Part shown: positions 40,465 through 48,869 of the stretch, in pieces
Position numbering within the stretch: the stretch's first letter is position 1
Layout of the letters: each line of letters starts with the position of its first letter
Assembly: GCA_029253585.1 (NCBI GenBank)
Contig: JAQWZF010000024.1
Span: forward strand, 1-64,000
DNA length: 64,000 nucleotides
Origin: Gammaproteobacteria bacterium
Lineage (GTDB): Bacteria; Pseudomonadota; Gammaproteobacteria; Pseudomonadales; Pseudohongiellaceae
Direction: 5' to 3'
The notes under the pieces: generated by a model
Told to the model about the DNA's origin: nothing
The model's input: only the letters and a program-made list of their open reading frames with translations
Database searches by the model: none
Position numbers and translations under genes: made by a program

Positions 40465-41766
40465 ATGACTACTGACGATAGGCCTACACAAGCAATCTTC
40501 TCTACCCAGGATGCGTTCAGCTCCTCGGAGCTCGACGAGTTGTGCCAGCGCATGATCTCCAGCGGCGTATTGGGCAGGTCGAAGCACTATGGGGCGCTGT
40601 TGCAATATCTTGTTAAGTGCTCTACGCAGAACCGGCAGCCAAAAGAGCTTGAGCTGGCTACGGATGTTCTGGGCAAGGGAGACGATTTCGATGTGTCGGC
40701 AGATTCGTCTGTACGTGTCTATGTGTACCAGCTGCGCAAGAAGCTAAACGCCTATTACGGTCAGAATGAGCTGGATGCTCCCTACAAGCTGGTCATCCCG
40801 AAAGGAAGCTATTCGCTGGCCGCAATCGCTGCGACTCCCATTGTTAAGTCCTCGGCTTTGCCAGTTGCCCGGTTCGGTGTGAGCAATTCCTTGCTGCTTG
40901 CGTTCGTCGTTATGCTTTCTGCCAATCTCTTGTACATGTTTAGTCAGCGCAGCGAGGCAAGCAGGCCGCCTTCGCAATTTGCGGCCGCACACCCTGTTTG
41001 GGAGACGGTGCTGGGTGACGACAAACCGATACTGTTAGTGATGGGTGATTACTATATCTTCGGCGAGCTTAACGCCAACGGCAATGTTGCCAGGATGGTT
41101 CGCGAGTTCAATGTGAATTCCAGTAGCGATCTGGAAGACCTTCAGTTTAGCGATATCGAACATACCGAGAATTACCTGGATCTGGACTTGAGCTATATGC
41201 CTGAGGGCAGCGCCTTCGCGTTAGCGAAGATAATGCCGGTTTTGCAGAAGAGTGGCAAGCCGGTGAATATTACGATGATGTCGGATCTAACCTCTGCGGA
41301 TATTCGCAGTAATCACATCGTTTATATCGGTTACATCAGTGCGCTGGATAAACTAACGAATATGACCTTCGCCGGGTCTGGTCTGCGTATCGGTCGCAGC
41401 TACGATGAGTTGTTCAACACCAAGACTGCAGAGTACTACACCAGTGATGCGGGGCTGCCGGAGGAGGGGGATCCTTTTAGGGATTACGGCATGTTTGCTA
41501 CTTTCCCGGCGAGCATCGATACCCAAGTGGTTCTCATAACAGGCATGCGCGATGCCGGGTTGATGCACACCGCTCAGGCGCTTTCCGATACGGCCTCATT
41601 GGATGATCTAATCGTATCCATAGATAGCGACACGGACGAGGCGGTAGCCTGCTTCGAGGCGCTGTTCGAGGTGTACGGCGTCGATAGGCTGAACTTCGAC
41701 GCGAATCTGATCTATACCAATCTGCTGGACACGGCTCAGATATGGGGAGGCCCTGCAGTGCAGTGA
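40465..41766 (+). CDS. Membrane-anchored winged-helix-type regulator of unknown target
   Basis: The 433-residue protein has an N-terminal cytoplasmic domain (about residues 20-115): LLQYLVKCSTQNRQPKELELA, then TDVLGKGDDFDVSADSSVRV and YVYQLRKKLNAYYG, ending in IPKGSYSL. This resembles the DNA-binding-like domain found at the start of TolB- and TPR-bearing regulators. One membrane segment follows (SLLLAFVVMLSANLLYMF). The C-terminal 265 residues are predicted periplasmic and unassigned. It precedes the BlaR1-like remnant. Confidence 0.7.
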   Translation: MTTDDRPTQAIFSTQDAFSSSELDELCQRMISSGVLGRSKHYGALLQYLVKCSTQNRQPKELELATDVLGKGDDFDVSADSSVRVYVYQLRKKLNAYYGQNELDAPYKLVIPKGSYSLAAIAATPIVKSSALPVARFGVSNSLLLAFVVMLSANLLYMFSQRSEASRPPSQFAAAHPVWETVLGDDKPILLVMGDYYIFGELNANGNVARMVREFNVNSSSDLEDLQFSDIEHTENYLDLDLSYMPEGSAFALAKIMPVLQKSGKPVNITMMSDLTSADIRSNHIVYIGYISALDKLTNMTFAGSGLRIGRSYDELFNTKTAEYYTSDAGLPEEGDPFRDYGMFATFPASIDTQVVLITGMRDAGLMHTAQALSDTASLDDLIVSIDSDTDEAVACFEALFEVYGVDRLNFDANLIYTNLLDTAQIWGGPAVQ

Positions 41767-41778
41767 GTTGGCTGAATT

Positions 41779-41803
41779 TAGGGGCGTCGATTCTAGGCCC
41801 CTA
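41779..41803 (+). terminator. Stem-loop after the winged-helix gene
   Basis: Arms TAGGGGC (41779-41785) and GCCCCTA (41797-41803) enclose an eleven-base loop, 13 bases after the stop codon. No T-run follows, so the terminator call is weak. Confidence 0.35.
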
Positions 41804-41927
41804 CAAACGTCATCCAATCAAATCTCAGTTCGCTGCCATTTTTTCGTTGACAAGAACTACGTTTGTAGCCGTTATCTGCCACAGATGTAGTTTTCGCTAT
41901 TGATTGCAAGGGAAGGGGACAATCTAC

Positions 41928-43660
41928 ATGTTTTCCAACATGAGCTCCTTGATAGCAGGCGACAATATGGCCTATGCCAATCTTCTGCTACAGATAACAT
42001 TCTTGCACTCGCCGCCATAGTACTGTCGGCATGCTTTAAGAACAATGCCGCAGCCCGCTATTCTATACTGTATTCGAGCCTGTTGTTTTTGGCTCTTCTC
42101 TGCGTCGTCTCCGTGGCCATCCAGGCGAGAAGGTCTAGCTTTCTATCTATTAAGATAGCGACGCCGAATGATTATTTAGAGCAGCTGTTACCGCTGCTCG
42201 ATTTTAGTAGTCTGTTCCAGGACGAAAAGTAGCTCGCAGACGATGGTGAGTGCGAAACCATGTCCAGTAATTTCGCGACAACAGAAGTGCGGCCAGTTTC
42301 CTTTTACGGTAGCGCACTTGCTTCGATCGCAAACCTTCCTCTATACCTCATAACGCAAATAATCTGGGTAGCGGGTTTCCTCCTTTTTTTGGTGGGCCTG
42401 TTCAGAAGCCTGCACAACGCAGATCGGATTGTTCGACGCTCGCAAAGGCTGGAGTCCGATCACAGCAGTCTCTTTAGATCTGTTCTGAGTAAGCAGGGAC
42501 TAGGCGATTTGTAATTTCAATGCCGCGCCTCTGCGCAGGTCGATTCGCCCGTTTTGGTCGGCGTCATCGATCCAGTTCTGTTAGTGCCCAAACACTTCTT
42601 TCACAGTTTTGACGAGAATGATATCGGTGCGATTCTGCGGCACGAGCTCGCGCACGTGAGCCGAAGAGACACGTTCTTAAACTTTCTGCAGAAGATCGTT
42701 CTGTCGCTATTTTGGTTCCATCCCCTGGTGCACTGCATGGACACGATGATCATGCGGGCGCGGGAAGAGATATATGACAACTACGTTCTGGCACAGGTAA
42801 GTGCGGCTGACTATGGTGAGGTTCTGCCGCGGCTGAACGTTAACCATCCGCTGAGTGCATCCACTAAGAATAGTTTGATCCATCTGAGGCTTGTCATGGG
42901 TGTCGTAGCTGGCGACTGGAATTTAGAGCAGAGAATCAGTGATCTATTGAATCAGAAACGGGAGAAAATCATGCAGCTTAGTAAACAATGCAGGATACTA
43001 CTGAATGCCTCGGTGTTGGCGACAGTGTTCACGGTCGCAGCCTGTCAGGTAACTGCGCAGGATGCCGTGAGCACATCGAGCCAAAGCGACGGCACAGTGC
43101 AAACGCAATCCGCAGCAAGCGCCAATGATCAAATGCTTAGCCCTGAAGTTGTGGTCGCGATTACTGAAATACAGGGCCTGATGACGGGGCGGGAAGATGC
43201 GGGAGGCTGCCAAGGTAGACCTCGATAGACTCTATGAAACAGGCTTCGAAAGAATGAACGATTTCGAGAAGTCCACGCTACTGAACTACTATACGAACTA
43301 TTACTTGTCGGCAGAGAACTACGAGGAGGCGGCAAATACTTTCGAGTAGATGCTAAAGATCGAGAAGCTTCGCCCCGATGTACACGCGCGTGTACAGCGT
43401 TCCTTAGGGCAGCTTCATGCCGCACTAGAGGGCTGGGAGAAGTCGATCCAATCTTACCAACAGTGGCTTCGGTTTCTGATTCTGAGGACAGGATAGTAGC
43501 TCAAGGTTTGTCCATTGCGCACTACCAACTAGAGCAGTTCGATGAGGCGCTACTCAACTGGCTCACTTATATGCAACTGAAAATAGAAGGCGGCGAAGAG
43601 TTGGACTGTGAAGACTACGCCTATCTCAATGGTCTGCACTTCACGCTCGAGATTACCTCG
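41928..43660 (+). pseudogene. Broken BlaR1-like M56 metallopeptidase with C-terminal TPR domain
   Basis: An ATG at 41928 with a strong GGAAGGGGA ribosome-binding site opens MFSNMSSLIAGDNMAYANLL. A frameshift near 42,010 continues the membrane helices. In-frame stops occur at 42230-42232 and 42512-42514. Then VGVIDPVLLVPKHFF leads into the zinc motif RHELAHVSRRD and the LFWFHPLVHCMD segment of M56 peptidases. After a last membrane segment, a TPR region (GFERMNDFEKSTLLNYYTNY) is broken by a frameshift near 43,200, a stop at 43347-43349 and a shift near 43,460. It cannot make a working sensor. Confidence 0.8.
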
Positions 43661-43978
43661 ACGCTGAATCAACGCAGGCCGGTCGCGCGCAATACCGTGA
43701 GGACTCTAATGGAACGCATGGAAGAGAAGGGCTGGCTTACGCATCGCGTCGAGGGGGGCAGCTATATTTACTCGGCGCTCTTGCCCCGCGAGGAGAGTCT
43801 CGGTCAGCGCGTGCTCGACATGGTTGATAAGGTCTGCGGCGACAATCCGGAAAAGCTGATGATGGCGCTGCTGCAATATCGCGGGCTGAGTGATGATGAG
43901 GCAAAGCGGATACGCGTGATACTGGATGAGGCTAAGGTCAGCGAGACGGTACAGACGAAAGAAGGAATGCCAAGGTAA
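43661..43978 (+). pseudogene. BlaI/MecI-type repressor fragment fused to the TPR remnant
   Basis: The open frame that begins in the TPR remnant changes at about 43,660 to RRPVARNTVRTLMERMEEKG and WLTHRVEGG, then RVLDMVDKVCGDNPEKLMMA, which is the C-terminal two thirds of a BlaI family repressor. The first recognition helices are missing. A deletion between the TPR part of one unit and a blaI gene would produce this junction. BlaI and BlaR1 normally form a repressor-sensor pair. Confidence 0.75.
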
Positions 43979-44009
43979 TCTTTTAGCTAGATTGCTTTGG
44001 CCGAAGTCG

Positions 44010-44444
44010 CTAGACGATCTTGTTCGCTCTAACGGCACTGCGTCTTGCCTTAACCGCCTTCGCCTTGGCCTGATCATCGCCGTACTTGTTTATCGAGAAG
44101 TACGCATTCTTCTGTTTTCGCTTCACGCCTTTCCCTTCCTGCCAGGTGGCAACCCAGGAATGATCCTTCTCTGAATAGCTAACCCCAATTTCGCCGGAGC
44201 TGTTCAGTGGCGATACCTTGCGCGGGCTGAACTTCGCGTAGGGCCAGTTAGTGCCATAGATCTTCTTGCCTTCTATATCTCTCTTCTTCTTTGCAGCGGC
44301 TATGGCCTTGGTCTTGCCGCCATATTTCTTGAAGGGGAAGGACTGCTGGAAGCTCTTGCTGTCGTATTTAATGCGGACCCAGGCGCAGTTTGTGCCGCGG
44401 GATTCGATGATACTTATGTGGTGTAGCGCGCTTAGTCTTTTCAC
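44010..44444 (-). CDS. Small basic protein with two AP2-like DNA-binding repeats
   Basis: The 144-residue protein is basic. It has two copies of an AP2/ERF-like fold signature: CAWVRIKYDSKSFQQSFPF with KKYGGKTKAIAAAKKKRD, and SWVATWQEGKGVKRKQKNAY with FSINKYGDDQAKAKAVKARR. In bacteria AP2 domains usually occur in homing endonucleases and phage proteins. Here there is no HNH or integrase domain. The GTG start has an AGAGAGG ribosome-binding site. It overlaps no other gene and is probably a DNA-binding protein. Confidence 0.7.
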   Translation of the reverse strand: MKRLSALHHISIIESRGTNCAWVRIKYDSKSFQQSFPFKKYGGKTKAIAAAKKKRDIEGKKIYGTNWPYAKFSPRKVSPLNSSGEIGVSYSEKDHSWVATWQEGKGVKRKQKNAYFSINKYGDDQAKAKAVKARRSAVRANKIV

Positions 44445-44740
44445 GAGAACCTCTCTTCGATCTAGTTTTTCCGTCGCATCGTAATGACTGCTCAGAATGC
44501 TTTGTATCTAAACCTGAATAATAGTGCAGCCGGAACAGCAGTGTTATGCCTTCAGCGAAAGGCTGTGACTCGGTTCTTATTGCCGGGCTCTGAAAACGCT
44601 GTAAAACACGAGTGGCAATAAGGCTAGCGGGTAATACCGGGAACGTATAAGCAAAGTGTACACCCATATTTAAAGGGCGGCTAGTTCAAGAGATTTTCAT
44701 AGACGTGACAGTCAGGACAATCAGGACAAAGGATAGCTTG

Positions 44741-44968
44741 TTAGGCGTGGGAAGCCATATGCTGGATCACGCCAGGCTTTCGACTCTCTACCTTGTCTAT
44801 GCTGTAGTCGTAGTTGGCGGCGCTGGGGTCAATATCCTTGGCCTCATCGATCGCAGCGGACAGATCTGCCTGTGCGGCCTGCTTGGTGAGGTAGGGCCCC
44901 GAGATCTTGACCTGCAAGCTTGGCTCGTTTGGAGCGGTCGCTACGATGTAAAAATTCTTTGAATCCAC
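44741..44968 (-). CDS. Small hypothetical protein, 75 residues
   Basis: I do not recognise a named family. The sequence starts with GTG, preceded by AGGTGG at a good distance, and reads DSKNFYIVATAPNEPSLQVK, then ISGPYLTKQAAQADLSAAID. The pattern (beta strand, strand, amphipathic helix) suggests a small alpha/beta fold. It has no signal peptide or membrane segment. Coding potential is supported by the ribosome-binding site and the uninterrupted frame. Confidence 0.55.
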   Translation of the reverse strand: MDSKNFYIVATAPNEPSLQVKISGPYLTKQAAQADLSAAIDEAKDIDPSAANYDYSIDKVESRKPGVIQHMASHA

Positions 44969-45406
44969 TGTTTCTATTCCACCTGCCTGCTGGCAGATAT
45001 ATCAAACTATAATGATCTTGGTTCTGCTCCAGAGCTCGCTGTGGCAATGGCTTCAAGCACTACACGGGGTCTATCGGCCGCGTATTAAAAACCAAGAGTG
45101 CCCGTAATACAAGATCGGATGAATACTGTTTTTCTTGCCCTCATTCCCGCTATTTTCTGCCAAGAATAAGACCAAAATCGCGAAGCTTAAACCTCGACTC
45201 GCCAGACTGTTGAGTCTCCCATCACAAAACTGATTTTTAGCTGAAACGGTGCCTGTTACCTATATAAATACGCCCAAATAAGTCAGTTTGGATCTAGAAT
45301 GAGTGCGCAGCTGCAATAAGCCCGAGCGCGGGCGCTGCATTTGACATAAAATGACGTAAATTCAATTAGCTACAGCGATTAATTAATAACTCCTGACAGG
45401 CGAAAG
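44969..45406. other. Spacer without recognised gene
   Basis: The 438 bases between the small protein gene and the glycosyltransferase hold no convincing ORF, RNA gene, repeat array or terminator. An AT-rich stretch near 45,250-45,400 probably contains the promoter of the rightward glycosyltransferase genes. Confidence 0.5.
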
Positions 45407-46117
45407 ATGTCTACTAGCAAGTCCATCAGCACAGTCATGCCCTTGCGCAACGAGGCGGGCTGCATTGCGGCCCAGCTGCAGCGCCTGCAGGCCTATCGAC
45501 GCCGTGGGCATGAGCTTATCGTCGTAGATGGGGGCAGCACTGATGACACGGTGCAACTGACCGCAGGTCTGGTAGATCGCTGTGAAAGCGGCGAGAGCGG
45601 GCGTAGCAGGCAGATGAATCAGGGGGCCGCTAGTGCTGAGGGCGATGTGCTGCTATTCCTCCACGCGGATACCGAGCTTCCTGAGCATGCTGATCAACTA
45701 ATAATCGAGGCTCTTGCAGCGCAGGGCAGCCGCTGGGGCTGGTTCGACGTGCGCCTCAGTAATCCGGGGCTTCCGTACCGCACGGTAGCGGGGATGATGA
45801 ATTTGCGCTCGCGGCTCACCTCGGTGTGCACGGGGGATCAGGCCCTGTTCGTCGAGAGGGCGCTATTTGAGGAGCTTGGCGGCTTTCCAGCGCTGGAATT
45901 GATGGAGGATATCGCTCTGAGCAAGCTTCTGCGATGCGCGACTAAGGCAGAGGCTAGGCCGGCGCGGCCCGATGGCGTAGCGGTGACGTCCAGCAGGAGA
46001 TGGGAGCAGAATGGACTGCTGGCCACGATACTGCTGATGTGGAAGCTACGATTGCTCTATTTCTTCGGTATGAAGCCCTCAAACCTTGTCAGGATGTACT
46101 ATCCACGTCATGACTGA
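45407..46117 (+). CDS. Family 2 glycosyltransferase, TIGR04283 type
   Basis: The 236-residue protein is a GT-A glycosyltransferase: ISTVMPLRNEAGCIAAQLQR, then LIVVDGGSTDDTVQLT, SRQMNQGAASAEGDVLLFLH with the ADTELP metal motif, and the TGDQALFVERALFEELGGFP acceptor loop. The TIGR04283 subfamily is found beside a DUF2064 partner, as here; the family name mentions arsenosugar synthesis, but this pairing is widespread and substrates are mostly unproven. The stop overlaps the next start by eight bases. Confidence 0.85.
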   Translation: MSTSKSISTVMPLRNEAGCIAAQLQRLQAYRRRGHELIVVDGGSTDDTVQLTAGLVDRCESGESGRSRQMNQGAASAEGDVLLFLHADTELPEHADQLIIEALAAQGSRWGWFDVRLSNPGLPYRTVAGMMNLRSRLTSVCTGDQALFVERALFEELGGFPALELMEDIALSKLLRCATKAEARPARPDGVAVTSSRRWEQNGLLATILLMWKLRLLYFFGMKPSNLVRMYYPRHD

Positions 46118-46769
46118 GCGGGCAACTTCAAATTTCCAATTGCGCCCCCGAATCGCCGTCTTCGCCCGGGAGCCGCTTTTTGGCCAGGTTAAGTCTCGCC
46201 TGGCAGACGAGATCGGTGAGGCCTCAGCGCTGGCGGTGTATAGGGCGATGCTGGCTAGATTGACTGGGCTGCTAGGCAGCGTTGATATTGCAGAATGGGA
46301 TCTGTGGGTAACCTCGAATATTTCTCATAAAGACTTTATAACTACATGTAATAAAACAAATATATATCTTCAGGAGGGCGCGGATCTAGGCGCCAAGATG
46401 AGCCGAACCATAGAGCTGACCCTGCAGCGCGATGATGCGAATGCCGCGGTAGTGATAGGCACGGACTGCCCGGCGCTGACTGCCGACTATCTGCAGCAAG
46501 CCCTGGATGCCCTGCACTCGGGCGTCGATGTGGTGCTGGGGCCTGCGGAGGACGGAGGCTATGTGCTGATTGGTATGGGTCAGCCTCACCCGGCGCTGTT
46601 TGCCGGTATCGATTGGGGTACGGACCGGGTAATGGCCCAGACACTGGTGGCAATAGGCGCTTGCGGCCTGAGTTATCAGTTGCTGGACACGCTATGGGAC
46701 GTCGATAGGCCTGAAGACCTGAAGCGGCTGCGGTTATTGGAGCCGCCGTTAGACTGGGATGAAGGCTAG
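46110..46769 (+). CDS. DUF2064/TIGR04282 glycosyltransferase-like protein
   Basis: The 219-residue protein has the nucleotidyltransferase-like fold: RIAVFAREPLFGQVKSRLA, then LQEGADLGAKMSRTIELTLQ, VVIGTDCPALTADYLQQAL and VVLGPAEDGGYVLIGM, ending with LWDVDRPEDLKRL. This is typical of the DUF2064 partner of the upstream TIGR04283 protein. The ATG at 46110 overlaps the upstream stop, so the two are translationally coupled. Confidence 0.85.
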   Translation: MTERATSNFQLRPRIAVFAREPLFGQVKSRLADEIGEASALAVYRAMLARLTGLLGSVDIAEWDLWVTSNISHKDFITTCNKTNIYLQEGADLGAKMSRTIELTLQRDDANAAVVIGTDCPALTADYLQQALDALHSGVDVVLGPAEDGGYVLIGMGQPHPALFAGIDWGTDRVMAQTLVAIGACGLSYQLLDTLWDVDRPEDLKRLRLLEPPLDWDEG

Positions 46770-46970
46770 GAAAGGCTTGGTTACTTGAAACAGGGGTTAG
46801 TTGAAGACCCGATCAGCAGATAGATAGGCAGTCAGATAGTTAGCTAGTTAGATCAATAGTCAGATAGATAGTTAGGTAGACAGTGAGGTAGGTCGATAGT
46901 TAGATTGATAGAAAGACCGATAGAAAGAAACCTAGATTGAAAGATAGTCTAGATAGTCTGAATTAGAAGA
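46767..46970 (+). repeat. Long degenerate 12-bp tandem array, about 17 units
   Basis: The spacer between the DUF2064 gene and the FlgM-like gene is laid out in unbroken 12-bp register. From 46815 the units include AGCAGATAGATA, GGCAGTCAGATA, GTTAGCTAGTTA, GATCAATAGTCA, GATAGATAGTTA, GGTAGACAGTGA, GGTAGGTCGATA, GTTAGATTGATA, GAAAGACCGATA and GATTGAAAGATA. Weaker units (CAGGGGTTAGTT at 46791) extend it left to the upstream stop codon. It is the longest array in the window. Confidence 0.8.
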
Positions 46971-46979
46971 TAGAGCCGA

Positions 46980-47291
46980 TCAGTAACTATCGAGAGAGGC
47001 TTCCAGCTCCATCAGCTTTTTAGCTAGTCGGTCGGAGTCTACCTTATAGTCACCATTGACGATGCGGCGATGCAGGGATACGACCTTGGTGGCATTGATC
47101 GTAGGCAGTTCATCCAGAGCCGCACGCAGCTCATCGAGATCTACAGCAGGCAAAGCCTGCTGCTTATCCTTCTGCCTATCTCTTAGCAGGCTAGTGACCA
47201 CCGATCTAACTGTTTCCTGATTAAATCTCTGCTCGTCGCCAGAGGTCTTGGATGTTGGAGTCTCTTTTTTCACAGGCGCAATTCTTTTCAT
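46980..47291 (-). CDS. FlgM-like anti-sigma-28 factor
   Basis: The 103-residue protein has the FlgM layout: an unstructured polar N-terminal half and a C-terminal helical half with LPTINATKVVSLHRRIVNGD and YKVDSDRLAKKLMELEASLD. FlgM holds FliA (sigma-28) inactive until the flagellar hook is complete. No other flagellar structural gene is adjacent; fleQ lies about 3 kb away on the other strand. The N-terminus has no exact family match, so flgM is likely but not certain. Confidence 0.7.
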   Translation of the reverse strand: MKRIAPVKKETPTSKTSGDEQRFNQETVRSVVTSLLRDRQKDKQQALPAVDLDELRAALDELPTINATKVVSLHRRIVNGDYKVDSDRLAKKLMELEASLDSY

Positions 47292-47743
47292 TCCCTGGTG
47301 GTAGCGGGTATTTTCCTAATCAATATCGTCTAGTAAGGCGGTTGGGTGTGTTAGAGGTGTGCTCTACTCACCACCGACCTGGGTCTGTCTACTGGCCGAA
47401 TCTTAGTCTAATTCCGGGCTGGATCAGCTGCGGGTCTATCCTATAACGACAGCTGAATTGATATCTTTAAGAGGGCTAACGAAACGGCTACGGGCAGGAT
47501 CGACGGGCGTCTGATTCGTAAAAATACTCTATAACTTATTGTAAAAAAACAAGATTTTATTCGGCGAAGAACTGTTGGGCCTGCTGCTTTTGATTCCAGC
47601 GAAGTGTTCGCTACGGCTTAATCGTAGAAAATTCCATGGTCATTTTTTGTAAAAATTGTTGAATAAATTTTCATTTCTACGCGCAGGCCTCCTGTAGGCG
47701 AAGGCGCTGGCCTCTAAATCGCTCAGGCTTTTAGGGCGCTACT
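47292..47743. other. Spacer without recognised gene
   Basis: These 452 bases contain an AT-rich zone (about 47,510-47,680) likely to hold promoters for the leftward FlgM-like gene. I see no ORF with coding character, no RNA gene and no tandem array. The right end (47,690-47,730) is richer in G and C. Confidence 0.5.
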
Positions 47744-48196
47744 CTAGTCAATAGCGATCACAGCATTTGCATAGGCCTCGATGAACTCTCTCGGTAATCT
47801 TGTTGCCTTGCCACTACTGAGGGTCACGCAGATTACTTGCCAGTGGCCGCGCAGCACGGTCTTACCCGTGGCGACGTTAATCATCTGAAAGCGTCGCTGC
47901 AGGCGGAGCTTCCTATCGCAGGCGGTTATCCAGGTGCCGATTCGCAACTCTTCATTCTTGAAGGTAGGCAGATAGTACTCGTAGCTCGCCTTGTGTATGG
48001 CCACGCCGCGATCCAGTCGCTGATAGTCAGCAACCGTTAAGCCAAGAGATTTGGAATGAGTCCACGCGCATTGCTCGCACCACACCACATAACAGGCGTT
48101 ATTCGCATGGCCCATGCCGTCTATATCTGCCTCGGCTATCTGAATTGTGTGCACATGGGGATTGGGAAAGTCCCAATCGAATTGCGGATTCGTCAT
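47744..48196 (-). CDS. Acyl-CoA thioesterase, hot-dog (4HBT) family
   Basis: The protein has the hot-dog thioesterase pattern HTIQIAEADIDGMGHANNAC followed by YVVWCEQCAWTHSKSLGL, with the Asp-x-x-Gly-His-x-Asn-type active-site region (here IDGMGHANN). Later segments EYYLPTFKNEELRIGTWITA and RRFQMINVATGKTVLRGHWQ match YbgC/FadM-type enzymes. The ATG at 48196 gives 150 residues; an ATG at 48241 would add 15. The acyl substrate cannot be told from sequence. Confidence 0.85.
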   Translation of the reverse strand: MTNPQFDWDFPNPHVHTIQIAEADIDGMGHANNACYVVWCEQCAWTHSKSLGLTVADYQRLDRGVAIHKASYEYYLPTFKNEELRIGTWITACDRKLRLQRRFQMINVATGKTVLRGHWQVICVTLSSGKATRLPREFIEAYANAVIAID

Positions 48197-48241
48197 GTTC
48201 TCGTAATGTGCCCGTTTCTTATTCGGTATCAATGCGGCCAT

Positions 48242-48598
48242 TATTCCACACTTAGTTGAGATCCGATTACGCTATATTGTTTCAGGCATTAGGCTTCAGC
48301 TGCTCAGGTCTGTTATTTCCACGGCTTTTTGAGAATCGGTTCACAAATGTGGTGTGATGTGGGTCGCTGAACTGAAACACGCTGCGGACTATGCTGACAA
48401 ACCTAAACCCCAATAATTGTTGGAAAGCGAAAACCAGATCTGAAAAGTTGCTCAGCAACTAGGTGGACGCTAGATAACAAGGCGGTTCTGGGGCGGTGCT
48501 CCATATTTTTGCCTGCGACTACCCGTAGTTTTTATCGACTTTTAGAGCTGACAACATCACTCTTAAACCTAGGGTGCGTCATGCCCGGTCACAATGGG
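48242..48598. other. Spacer without recognised gene
   Basis: The region between the divergent thioesterase and FemAB-like genes, left part. A 68-codon open frame beginning at 48509 has no ribosome-binding site and an unlikely composition. The stretch probably contains promoters in both directions. Confidence 0.45.
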
Positions 48599-48653
48599 GC
48601 GGCCGCAGTGTGGTTCGATTGCGGCTCAAGGATGGCTCAAGTGCGGTTCCAGA
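48599..48653 (+). repeat. Degenerate 11-bp tandem array upstream of the FemAB-like gene
   Basis: Five gapless units: GCGGCCGCAGT, GTGGTTCGATT, GCGGCTCAAGG, ATGGCTCAAGT and GCGGTTCCAGA. The shared pattern is GNGGNTCNA. It is GC-richer than the other arrays. Confidence 0.55.
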
Positions 48654-48869
48654 TAGTAGAGCGTGTTTCGTGTGTTTTGATAGTGTTCGTGATTAGCTGG
48701 CTACAGGCAGACTGATTTGTAAGAATAGTCCATATCTCTAGACTGGACTGCACTTGTATTCACGGTTGGCGGCGATATCATTTAAGCTTTCAGCCAGTGA
48801 GCACAGTCAGTGTGCACAGCTAATTACCGAAGAGAATAATATGCATGCTGTAATCGAAAATTCAGATTC

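Noticed and set aside
44705-44962. 85-codon rightward ORF over the small hypothetical gene
   Set aside because: The opposite-strand frame has a good ribosome-binding site and a more protein-like composition.
46767-46970. CRISPR array
   Set aside because: The repeats are head-to-tail without spacers, only 12 bp and imperfect, and no cas gene is nearby.
48509-48715. 68-codon ORF upstream of the FemAB-like gene
   Set aside because: No ribosome-binding site, overlaps the 11-bp array, no family resemblance.
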